NCBI RefSeq assembly: GCF_037975245.1
Contig: NC_092582.1
Coordinates: 9,077,501-9,141,500, forward strand
From: Apostichopus japonicus
Lineage: Eukaryota > Echinodermata > Holothuroidea > Aspidochirotida > Stichopodidae
Reading direction: 5' to 3'
DNA: 64,000 nt
The position numbers were made by a program, and so were the translations under genes. The notes beneath the pieces are model-generated. The model worked only from the letters and a program-made list of their open reading frames with translations, was not told the origin of the DNA and ran no database searches. Every line of letters begins with the position of its first letter. Position 1 is the stretch's first letter. Below, piece by piece: positions 1 through 31,700 of this stretch.

Positions 1-201
1 GTAAGACATTGTGTACAATACTTCCCTTACTGATTGATTACGCTATAACATCTGATTGCACCCCTTTGGAGCCCCCCTCCCCCACCACCACCCCTACCCG
101 AAATCCATGCTTCAAACCGAATTTGAGAATTATCGTAGTGATCTAATGATGCCCCATCATTTTAGAAATGGATAATAGGCCCTTATTTCAAGTAAATAGG
201 C

Positions 202-547
202 TTAAAGGGTGTGAAGACTCGCGCAAAAAGAAACGTCTAATGCCGGTATTCTGACCTAGTTTCGAATGAGGTGAAACAGAAGTGCTAGACACCACCATCG
301 ATCCCAGAAAACCCACACAGCTTGCTACCGTCGGTAATTAGACGCTAGTGTACAGTCAGTACATACAGCTGCGGTCAATACCCACAGCACAGTGTACACA
401 CGATACAGCGATGGACATCTCAGGTAACAAGGTATCACGTTTCATTACATGCATTTTGTAGCGACACGAACAAAACGTCACTTGCAAGCAACAGTAACTT
501 TTTCAGATGGCCGCACGCGGTTTGGGGCGAGTCTTCAATGCCTTTAA
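202..547. mobile_element. TTAA-type MITE, copy 1
   Basis: Bounded by TTAA at both ends, with inverted termini TTAAAGGGTGTGAAGACTCG and TTAAAGGCATTGAAGACTCG. Homologous copies lie at 18918-19285, 37135-37309 (partial) and 38711-39071. TTAA target duplication is typical of piggyBac-type non-autonomous elements. No coding capacity. Confidence 0.8.
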
Positions 548-576
548 CTCCTGTTTATGTCTTCATTTTACAACAG

Positions 577-20493
<19,917 letters not shown>

Positions 20494-21420
20494 GTAAGTT
20501 TTCTTATAAGTGTTTAAACGGCTGGTTTCATTTGTTTTGGCAATGACTTTATGTAGAACGAGGAATGCCTCCCATTAAATACATTTCATTCACACTTAGT
20601 AAAGATTCCTAAATCCTATTGGTCCATTCAGGTCAGCTGACCGTGGTTAATCCTGTGAGTAACGCACGGTAAAATTACGGGGCATCACTTTAATAAATCT
20701 TTGGTTATATGTAACCAAAAATGTTTTGTTTTATGATTTTTCCCCCACACAAATGGTAGTGTATGAATGAACTCCGGGTGTTAATGCTATCGCTGGATGC
20801 ACTCGGGCTCCGCCCTCGTGCATCGCTTGCATTATCCCCCGATCGTGCATTAATCCTGTGAGTAACGCACACTAGACCGTTGATTAACCCCTTATTAATG
20901 AATAATGTTTCATGCCCAATGTAATCATTGATGATTACGAGCGGTCAACTAACTACGAAATGAAACTTAAGGCTTCTTCCGAGACCCACTCTAAGCACAA
21001 AATAGTTATCCATTCGTTTCTACGAATAACAAAAACAAAAAAGATAATTCCTTTGAACGAAATAATAACGTCTGAACGAAATAATCATTCCTAGCAGAAA
21101 ATTAATAATTTGTTCGAACGAACTAAAAACTACATTTAAAAGTTTTCGAATTCCACTTGTATGGGATTTCGTAGTAAACTGATATAACTTGTATAACCGT
21201 TTCATACATATATATATATATATCGGCAAAATGTGGTCCAAGTTAATAATAATAATTAATTAAGTACATTTAATGATTGATGTTTACCACGCAGTCGCGT
21301 CATATGCTCAGTGATATTCTATTTAATTTTCCTGCTAAATTACAGAGCTTGACGTTGATTTTCTTGAATTCCGACGTTCGCTACCGGCCGAGTAAAGGTA
21401 CCATACTGGTTACTTTTTAG
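20494..21420. other. non-coding, AT-rich
   Basis: Follows the last recognised repeat exon. The phrase 'ttaatcctgtgagtaacgcac' occurs twice (about 20648 and 20850), suggesting a small transposon remnant between them. No gene seen. Confidence 0.4.
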
Positions 21421-21927
21421 TTTTAGTAAGAGACACTTACGGAAGCTTAAAAGTGACATCAACATAAAAAATTTGACCCAATAAGTCAAAATTTTCAGTA
21501 AATTGTTTAGATAACAAGAAAATTTCTTATCAAAAATCAGTTCAATTGCTCAGTTGGAATGAAGTGAACAATTGAATATTTGCAGAAAATTAAGTTGAAT
21601 TGACGACAAGTTGATGATAAGTTGTCAATTAAATATTGTGCAGAAAATCGTTCAATTGCTCAGATGGAATGAAGTGAACACTTAAACATTTTGCAGCAAA
21701 TGTTGAGTTGACGAGATACGATAAGTTGTCAAACATTTTGCACAAAATTGTTAAATTGATCAGTTAAATTGTTAAATTGCTCAACTGAGCAATCCAACAT
21801 TTATCTGATTTTTGATAAGATATTATCTTGTTATCTAAACAATTTACTGAAAAATGTCAACTTTATTGGTCAAAGTTTTTCTTATGTTGATGGCACTCTT
21901 AAGCTTCCGTAGACACTAAACAATAGC
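21421..21927. mobile_element. fold-back element with ~110-bp arms
   Basis: Outer arms share cggaagcttaa, gtgacatcaacataa and gataacaagaa segments in inverted orientation. The centre carries direct repeats of caattgctcagttggaatga, the same unit as in 12095-12610. No coding capacity. Confidence 0.7.
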
Positions 21928-24070
21928 GTAACTGATGAATGTAATACCTCCGCGGTGTTAATTTCAATTTAGGCTCCTGTCTCTTTAGATGTCAAGAAGT
22001 GGCTTGTCTTCAGTGTAACGATATCAGCCCTGAACAGAGATAGAAACAGGATGTGGGTCGGTGAAACCACCCGCCACCCGTTTGTTTTTTTTTGGGGGGG
22101 GGGAGGGGGCCCAAAATGTAAAACCGACCTTGCAAAATTGTGAGGGGACCGCGAATTCCAACTTCAGCAATGACGATAACGCGGAGCGTAAATTCGGTAA
22201 ATACTATTAAAGGGTTAAGGTTAGATTCGTCCAACACGGCAGTATACAGAACCGTTGTACTCAAAGCCGAAGCCAAAGTGAATTAATCAGGTCACACATC
22301 AGGAGTCTATGCATGCTAAGTTCTTCAGTACCGCCCTTCATTTCCTTTTGGGAACATTTAATACTGTAGTTTTGATCCTTCAAATCCAGTGGTATATAGA
22401 CAAGGTCTTTTCTTACTAGTAGAGTGAGGTAAAATTCTCATCATGTTCATGGTCGGATTAAGCAGGATTCCAAAACCAGGGGCGATCATGTGGCCCATGT
22501 TGTAGAAGCCGTAATCCCCACGGGAGGGATATTGGGAACTGAGATCAAAGCGTTATAGATTTCACGATATCAATCTCCGGAAGATGAAAGTTGAGGGAAA
22601 CTGTCCACCTTTCAACACTTGTTACTGATTAAATCGGTTATACGATTGGCTGAATGGGGGAGCTAGCTTCCAATCATGCTCTGCCCAACATTTGGTTGTT
22701 CCTTCCACTCTTCCATATCCCTCGCTCTCTTATGACAGATTTACAAAAAAAAATGAACGAAAAAATATTGCATATCAGATCTTTCTATTTTCTCTTACAG
22801 TCCTCTAATGAGAAGTTCCTGGATTCCTACCTGAAGATCAGATGGACGAATAAGCAAGATACAATTAATTATTAAAAGCTATACTTTGGTGATTGGTCAA
22901 TTTAAATGATTTTCTCAGCCTGTTACTGGGGCTTTAAACTTCAAAAAAAAAATTAAATGTCCAATTTTTCTTCCAGTCCTCTTGTTAGAGGTCATTCTTT
23001 TTATTATATAGTCAGACATTTTAACATTCCTAAGTGCTTTACATGTGGAAGGTCTTCCTTGGTCACTTGGATATATGAGGGGACAGAATTGCCAAAATGA
23101 GTGAAAGAGCGTGCATATGTCGAAAGGACGGTGTTAGGTGTTGCGGTTAGTATGTGCCACGGCCGTACGTAACCCCCCCCCCCAAATGGTTACATATAGT
23201 AATCGCTATTTTGCTTGCTTAAAAAGAACATTGGTGACAAATGTCCTTTCAGAGCACAATCCCACGGGCATTGATCGAAACATAATTGTACAAGTAATAA
23301 TTAAGTGTACTTCTGATCCATAATTGTTAAAATAATATTTTGACTAAAAATAAATGGAATCACTTCGCGAAAACATGTTAAGTTGTCATTATTCTGAGCA
23401 GACACAGAAATAGCTTTGTTGTGAACATTCATTAACACGCTGATATTATACGAAATATCTGACACCAGTGTTCTCTGCTACACCACTCGATCGATGCCCA
23501 TCTCTCTTGGGTCCATGAACATTCCAGTTGTCCCGCTGCAGTGCACACTGTAGTAAAGATGGAGGGATGATGCATGAGGGAACCACAGTAGGACAAAATC
23601 GGATGAATTTAGAATATGCACAATACCTGGGCCTCATTAAACTGAATTCGGATGTGATGGGAAATGAGCGTCGGCCCGCCGACGTCACCATTGTTTGCCC
23701 GCCGGCGGCACCATCGTCGGTCTGCTATTGATCCGATGTGCAAATCTGCGTCGGCCGGCCGCCGTTGTCACTGACGGGTTGCCGGGTTACATATATAAAT
23801 ATCTACTGAATTATGAATATTTTGGGAACAAATTGAAGGTCCACCGCAACCAGTATGGTTTTGTGTGTGTGTTGAGACTATTCATTTTCAGCACACTGTA
23901 GCCAAATTGGGAGCCATTATAGTGGTGACCTGTAATGCGAAATCACGGTGCGATTTGCCAGGGACCCGAGGTTTGTATTCGATTGAGAGGGCGCTATAGC
24001 GCCTACAGCGGTTAAATCTCTTCAAAAAATTCCTACATCTGTGTAGTGCCGTGCGTTAGTATCATAGAAA
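21928..24070. other. non-coding; possible 3' end of the cysteine-repeat gene
   Basis: Two acceptor-like sites occur: tctcttacag ending at 22800 and cttccag ending at 22977. Spliced to 20493 they give only V-L-stop or a short 11-residue tail. A GC-rich patch with gccggcgg/ggccggccgcc lies at 23670-23780. Nothing else recognised. Confidence 0.35.
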
Positions 24071-24077
24071 TAGATCG

Positions 24078-25010
24078 AACCAGTCCCATTGACGTTGTGT
24101 TAGCTCCGTGAGGCGGGGTAAATGTCCACGATAGGGTACACATACATCATGACAGGCTAAATGGTACATACGGAAATCTAGTCAGGCCTTATAATTTTGG
24201 GCAAAATTCCTCTTTTCCGCGACAAACGGGGCCCAGAATACTTGCCAGAAATGTTTTTTAGTATTCTATATAGAAAATATATAAAACAGCTCCCATTGAC
24301 TTTGTGTTAGCTCCGTGAGGCGGGGTAAATGTCCACGATAGGGTACCCATACCTCATGACAGGCTAAATTGTACATACGGAAATCTAGTCAGGCCTTATA
24401 ATTTTGGGCAAAATTCCTCTTTCCCGCGACAAACGGGGCCCAGAATACTTGCCAGAAATGTTTTTTTTAGTATTCTATATAGAAAATATATAAAACAGCT
24501 CCCATTAACTTTGTGTTAGCTCCGTGAGGGGTTGCAAATGTCCAAAGCCCCAGCCCCAAATCCCCCACGGTATGGTACTCATACTTCATGACAGCCTAGA
24601 GGTACAAACATTATTCTGGCCAGGTTTTAGTTTAGGTCAAATCTCTATTCCCATGACGCACGGGGGCGGAACACATGCTAGAAATGCTATTTCTGCTATT
24701 AACTTAGGAAAAAAATCAAACAGATCCAATTGACTTTGTGTTAACTCCGCGAGGGGTTGCAAATGTCCAAAGCCCTCAGTCCCAAACCCCCCACGGTATG
24801 GCACTCATACTTCATGACAGCCTAGGGGTACATACAAAATTCGGGTCAGGTTTTAGTTTAGGTCAAATTCCTTTTTCCATGATGCACGGGGGGGGGGGCG
24901 GAACACATGCTACAAATGCTATTTCTGCTTTTGATTTAGGAAAAAACTAACAGCTCCCATTGACTTTGTGTTAGCTCCGTGAAGGGTTGCAATTTGCAGA
25001 TGTCCAAGGC
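24078..25010. repeat. tandem satellite, ~210-225-bp unit, about 4.3 copies
   Basis: Units start near 24078, 24290, 24500, 24728 and 24953 (partial). Each begins cccattgactttgtgttagc and contains a gtac.catac.tcatgacag segment. Copies 1-2 are close to each other; copies 3-4 form a second subtype. Confidence 0.85.
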
Positions 25011-25889
25011 AACCAGTTCCCACCCCCCCTCCCCACCCCCTCCCCCATCATGGATGGGCGTACATACGTACTTCAAGGCAGCATCTAACCAAGCTTTAAT
25101 TATGAACAAATCGTTCTCTTTGATTAGGAACTAAACCGGAAAACTGATGTCCTTTGGTATACATCACCGCTCTGAATCTACATTGGGAATGTTTGTTATT
25201 ATTTGCATTATTATAGAGGTAAAGTACAATCATACGGAGAATAATGAACTCAGAAGTGTGGCCCTTATATCGTTATGGTTGACCCCATATGCTGGTTTTT
25301 GCATCACATGATGAACGTATTATCCAAACGCTGGAGGGTATTACCATCGGAGCCATCCGACTCATTGTTGCCTGCTGGTGAAACAAGTTGTTATTGTCTC
25401 AGCAGGCTAGATATGCTCAAGACAGCAATATATATATATGTGAATTTGATTATAATACATTTGAAATATTAATTGGAATACAACATACGGCATCTGAAAT
25501 TGAGTTCATATCAAATTTACATGGGACCAACAAAAATTAATCCCCAAACCCATTGCTTGGTGATTAGTAGATAGCTTGAGATTTGCTTTGGATAGAAGAT
25601 TTTGCAATTTTCCTCATTTTACCTGTGATGTCCTCAGCACTTTGATCTCGGAACAAATATCATATCCTTACCACTGACAATCTACATACCACATTTCAAG
25701 ATAGTTAAAGAAGACTACAAAGTGCATTGTGGTTTGGATAATTTAACATGAATAATCTTATAATAACGTGACATGTACTATAAGCTATTTGCCCTGCAGC
25801 ATGAACAGCATACTTGATTTAAGTAATATAATAAACAGCGTGAGATGTGACAAACAATATTCACAATGACTGAAATGGACACTACGGCG

Positions 25890-26760
25890 CATCCTGTTGA
25901 CCAAAATGACCTTGATCTCTACCAAAACAACATTTAAAGTTTCTTCTACTCAATGTACGTAGTACATACCAATCTCGAGGTCTGTCCAAGCTTTCCTCAT
26001 TGAGACATCAAGTTAAAAATGTTTTCACAATTTGACCCCTGTTGATTTCAAAATGACCTTTGACCTCCACCAAGGCCTCTAATTGTACTCAATGGATTAC
26101 ACCCAACATGTCACATTTATGATATGTACAAGCTTCCCATCTTGAGATATTGTGTATTCAATGTTTTTACAACTTGACCCCTTGTGACCACAAATGTACG
26201 ATGGCCCATTAGGGCCATAGTGGAAAAAAATTGTCAAGTAAAAAAAAAATCAAGTGAAAAATTGACAAGTGAAAGAAAAAAATTTCCAACCAAAGAATTA
26301 ATCTGTCATAGCAGATTATTTAATCTGTCGTAACAGATTATTTAATCTGTCAACAGATTAAATCATCTGTTTACGACAGATTAAATAATCTGTTGCGACA
26401 GATTAAATAATCTGTTACGATAGATTAAATAATCTGTTACGACAGATTAAATAATCTGTTACGACAGATTAAATAATCTGTTATGACAGATTAATTCTTT
26501 GGTTGAATTTTTGTTTCTTTCACTTGTCAATTTTTTTTCACTTATCAATTTTTCACTTGGTTTTTTTATTTTTTACTTGACAATTTTTTTTTCACTATGG
26601 CCCTAATGGGCCTTCGTACAAATGAACTTTGATCGCCACCACACAAGTGGGCTTCGTGTACTAAATGTGGTAGGCCTTCTAATACATACCAATATGACAC
26701 CTGTCCAAAGTTCCATTCTTGAGACTGGGTTTACTGGGCCTCATCAAACACACATATCCA
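25890..26760. repeat. diverged tandem repeat, ~150-bp unit
   Basis: Units recur around the phrase 'aaaatgacctttgacctccacc' at about 25898, 26046 and 26626, each followed by an 'aatctcgaggtctgtccaag'-like segment. The last unit is split by the palindromic element 26197-26618. Confidence 0.6.
26197..26618. mobile_element. 422-bp palindromic transposon
   Basis: Termini TACGATGGCCCATTAGGGCC and (reversed) TACGAAGGCCCATTAGGGCC, flanked by CAAATG on both sides (26191-26196 and 26619-26624). Nearly the whole element is self-complementary. The centre is a tandem run of a 22-bp unit, itself palindromic (ataatctgttacgacagatt). Confidence 0.85.
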
Positions 26761-28749
26761 CACACAAGCAGTGACTACAAAAGTTACAATTATCATCGAA
26801 ACCAAAAGTCATACTCGGTTTCTTTAGTTTCCAGACTTGAATTGGAGCTTTGATCTACGTATAAGACATTCGCAAAAATTACTCAAGAAATATGTCATTT
26901 ACCTATGGCGTTCAAACAAGTATTCATCTTTCGTTTTCTCGTTAAGAGGTTTTCATAATGGGTCATATTGGCCCGATTTTCGTATGTACCCTATAGGCGT
27001 TCATGAAGTATATGAGTACCATACAGTGGGCGGGGATTTGGGACTAGGGGATTTAATTGGACATTTATCACCCTTAGTGGAGCTTGGGTGTTGGATATCA
27101 ATATCTGAGATCTCATTCATGTGCAAAGTCAATGCAGACGAAGAGAATATTTCTCTGTATTTTCTGTGAAACGTTTATGGTGCCATTTTGGACTAGTCAA
27201 GATTTTTGTACCTGGGTCAGAGATTTAACCTATGTAAGTGCTAGCTCTTCTGATTCGATTAGCTAGTGATTGTTATAGAGAGAGTTGGTCTGTTTCCTCG
27301 GGATGTTCAATATTCAGTTGGCCTAGGTTAACAGCAAAGTTAATTGTAGCCGCTATAGGCTAGATTTCTTTGATTGGCATGAAGTGAAAGGTGCATTTTA
27401 TAACAAGGCTTGGTTGGAAAGATGCAGAGTTATAACACCAATAAACGCAATTATTAACAGATTTATAGTGACGTGTCCCTACTAATTACTTCTATTATTG
27501 GTACCTATAGGACAATATGTAGCTAGCTGCAACCGCGCCCACGGGGTATCAGCTGAACCAAAACACTGCACAAACAAAATCGACAATTGCCGAAAGGCTT
27601 TTGTAGTTACTCGTGCACCGTGCGATGCCTGACAACGTGTACCTCAGCTGATGAATTTCGTCGTTTTTAGCCTTGGCCTTCTTTCACATACTGTATGTAA
27701 GGATACGTGTACTTCCACACTCGAAAGAACAACTGTAAAGTTGAAACCCGAATCCGAATCAATAATAATATTTGATGTAAGCCAGGCATGACATAACACT
27801 GGTTAGGTCTTACAGTTCCACGACGTGAATCCAATCTGTCTACTTCGGCGTTTCTTGAATTCTGCGTGCAGCAAAGGCCAACATGTAAGTAGTTCAGATA
27901 CTTCTACAAGAAGTCTTAATGTAGTTTTTGTTCGGTTAATTTTAATGTAGATATGTTATGATCTAACATTACTAGTAAGGCCTAACGTTAGTCAACACAG
28001 CTGTGTGTGACTGAGTTTCAATTATTAGCCATAACTAAACATTGAGTAATTGCAGAATACTCCACAACTCACATGTACAGGGCGTTTTGAGAATGACAAT
28101 ACAATTTTTACTAGGGGCTATTGGCACTTTTGCCCATAATCTGTGAGATTCAAGACTTGTGGGGTATTCTGTGATTAAGCAGAAAAGATATGAATACAGT
28201 TTAATTTAGGTTAGAAACTTAGATCTCTTGTACGACATATTGTACAGTATTGCATGTCAGGACAGAGGCTGTCAAAAGACCTACTCGTGTAGTCCTTCAT
28301 TAGCTTACACTTGCAACCATAAAGCTCTACTGTATATCATAGCCATCTATGCAGTCATTTGATGGGTAAAGCATATTAAGAACTACACATCATTATAATC
28401 TCTACATGCATAATACATACAGTCCTGAGTACAGTAGTATTTATTGAAAACAATGTGTTCAAGTCCAATATGTGTTGTCTGTGTGGCTACACTGTGATCT
28501 GTGGTCATGATACGCAAGTCAAAATTTAGTACAGTAAGCTAGTATTTATTGAAAAAAGGTTAATCCCAAAAGGGGTTTCATGTGTGGCAGCGGCTGCTAC
28601 AAGGTGAAGCTTCCAGTTATGTCGTGTTCTGCAATTGTGCCACATTATGAAGGGGCTTATCACTTTTTTCTTAAGATAAATTGATCAATGAACAGACCAT
28701 TGAATTCATGTTTAATTTTGACAAAATGTCTTTACTTTTTTCATGTCAG
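26625..28749. other. intergenic region and probable 5' flank/first exon of the CREC gene
   Basis: No coding gene recognised. A splice-donor-like acat|gtaagt at 27884/27885 follows a modestly GC-richer stretch and may end a non-coding first exon. The CREC coding exon starts after an acceptor at 28749. The 110-codon ORF at 26837 has no family resemblance. Confidence 0.35.
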
Positions 28750-28796
28750 AAACATTTGTTTGCACTTCAAAACATCCAGCTACTAGAGTTATCACC

Positions 28797-31700
28797 ATGA
28801 TAAACAGAATAACTGTATTGTGTATAACTGCCTTGTTTGCACACTCCCTGGGTGCTAACCTTAACCATGAAGATGTGAAAACATTTGATATGTTTCCTCA
28901 ACATTATCATGATGGTGGCCAACATGACCCGGAGTTTGACCATACAGCTTTCCTTGGTGGCATTGTAAGTATACAGTATAGTATTGATTTCTGTATTATC
29001 CAGTACTGTACTTGGTAAAAGACTGTACCTATCGAAAGAGTCGGTACAGGCCACAATCACAACTGCAACTCGTTCATGACAGCCAAACTGAATTTTCACT
29101 TGGAATTGAAACTTGTGAGAAATATTACATGTGCAGGGTAATCACATGCTGTTGACATGCTGTTAGGACTTAAAAATTTGCTCAATGGTATTGCAGAATT
29201 ATTTGAAAATAATCGTTAAAAAAATCATAAAAGTCATGTTAATTTTGGCCTTTTGTGTTCATTTTGTTTCTTTACCATGTAGATAATAGTGTATTTATTA
29301 GAAGGATCAATAACCATTTCATGATAGACATTGTTGCATACATGCAACGCATGAAATTTGAGACTTTGTAATCCGTTGAGCATATATATGCTGGTACGCT
29401 AAAACAGTAACAAAACTTTTGATCATATAATACTACACACCAACATTTCTTTACTGTGGTCTAGCATATATTTGTACTGTCATGTAACAAAAATTATACT
29501 ACAACATGTAACTTGCTTGGTGCATATTTTTCTCTTACTTAAAAAAAAACACATTCTATATTTATTTACATTATATTTATTTTACATTATATTGCATTTC
29601 ATATATGCCATGCAAAGAATCTGCTTGCTTCTAGTCTTGACTTCTTTATTGGTGTGAAATTTAAACGAAATTAATAATTAATGTAAAGTAGAAGCATAAA
29701 ATTGATATACCAAATACATGCAAATTTTAGCAGAATTTTTTTTTTTGGCGACCACTAGACTGTTATCTTCATTATATAATGACATACAGTATTTTCAAAA
29801 CCTTAACCATTGTTGTATAAAATCTTTTCCTTGAAACAATCTGATGTTCTCCTTCTGACTATTAGAAAGCTGCAGAAGAATTTGAGCATTTACACGAACC
29901 TCAAGCTAAGGAACAACTTGCGAAAATCATCCATAAAGTGGACTACAACAAAAATGGAGTAGTTGAGAAAGGTAGGCAGTGCAAATATACTTATCGGAAT
30001 TATTTTATTCTTCAAGTAATATGTACTGTACATACAGTCAATCAAGAATTATGTTTCCATCAAAAGAAAGGGTTGCCTCTCAAAAAGAAAAAAATGTTTG
30101 TTTGGCATATATATGATGTTAGATTGTTTCATTAGTGTTCTCCATATGTTTAATATAGTGTGAGGAAGAGCTAGCTCTTATATATGATCTGAAAGTTTTA
30201 AATTTCAAAAGTGAAAACAATACGCAGAAAAGAGTTGCAACTTGCAATTCCCCTGCTGTTGTATATTGCCTACCGTATGTGTCAAGTGGTGGAGTCAAAT
30301 GTGTAAAGTGAATGTTCAAAAACTGTTGTCTGGAGATTAACACAGTTACCAGCATACTGTTCATGCAGACCAGAAGAACCAATATATGAGAGAATATGTT
30401 AAATGAAATATATTCCACTGGTTTATGTGATTTCAAAACAAACAGGTTTGTTGGAAAATGGAATGGAAAGCACAATAAAGTGGCATTTTGTGCTGAAGTT
30501 GGTACAATCTGATGTTACCCAATTAAGTACTCACTCATGTATTTAAAGAGAAAAAAAAAACATTACTTTTGTCAACCAACATTGCAAAAGGTGTCTTAAT
30601 ATATAAGAAATATAAAAGTTGGATTAACGTTTGTGGGACACAAACTTTGTTTCATCTCACTAAATCAGTCACTTAAATACCATACTGCATAAAACAAAAA
30701 CTTGGGCTGGGCAGCGAGATTTGGAATGGTCAGCGAGATGGGTTATATTTTCACTATAGATCTCTATTGTAGTACATGTATTATGGACAGTAATGTCTGG
30801 CATTGCATGATTAAAATTACACAGACGTACAATCCAGTGTAGAATGCTGCTTTAATCATATTACAGGTGATGTAAGCAATTTGGCCCATTCAGACTGTCT
30901 CTTCATGTTTGAAATTAAAGTGGATTGATGCAAACAATTGAAGATATATTGGAATATATAAGCCACAGGAAGTTTGCAAATAATACCTTTATGGTAATTT
31001 GGTTCTTTGGCTTGCCAATTATTATTGAGTGATGGTAGAAATGTATAATAATAATTTATTGATTTATATCTACTGTATGCAAAAAAGAGAAGAGTATTAG
31101 TTGATAAACCTATTGGTCATCTAGATTTACTGTAAAGTAACCTCCCCTGTTGACCAAACAAAAAAAATGAACTACTTCACGTATAAATTGTTAAAGGAGA
31201 AGCCAAACCCAACCCTTCATAAACCTCTACCGTATATCATGGGGATCTTTTTGGCAACCAATTCCCCACTTATCTAAGGATGCATATTCTCGGACTGGGA
31301 AGATCTCAGGTGTACTTCACAGAGGCTGCCAATTTATTAGTTATATTTGATGGTATTTCTTCATCCTGGTTTTGCATAATATTTCATGGTCAAATTTAAG
31401 CTTTTAATTCGACCCCTTCACGTGCATTGGTATCTATTACTCTTGTATTTGTACATTTAAACAAACAAATTTTTTTTTTCTTTGCCTTAAACAGAGGAGT
31501 TGGTGGCTCATTTAAGGGAATCTTTGAGAAAGATCGATGTGGAAGCGGCCGAGTGGCAATTCGGTGAGGCTGATAAAGATAAAAATTCTCTGGTCAGCAA
31601 GGAGGAGTACATGGAATACAACTTTGGATACATGAAAGACGAGGAAAGAGAAGAAGAGCAAACTCAAGAGGTTGGTTCTTGGTCTTGTTGGTTGGTTTGT

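Noticed and set aside
28743-28796. Upstream in-frame ATG of the CREC gene
   Set aside because: It falls within the tract of a good acceptor (tttcatgtcag, ending 28749), and starting at 28797 leaves a normal signal peptide.
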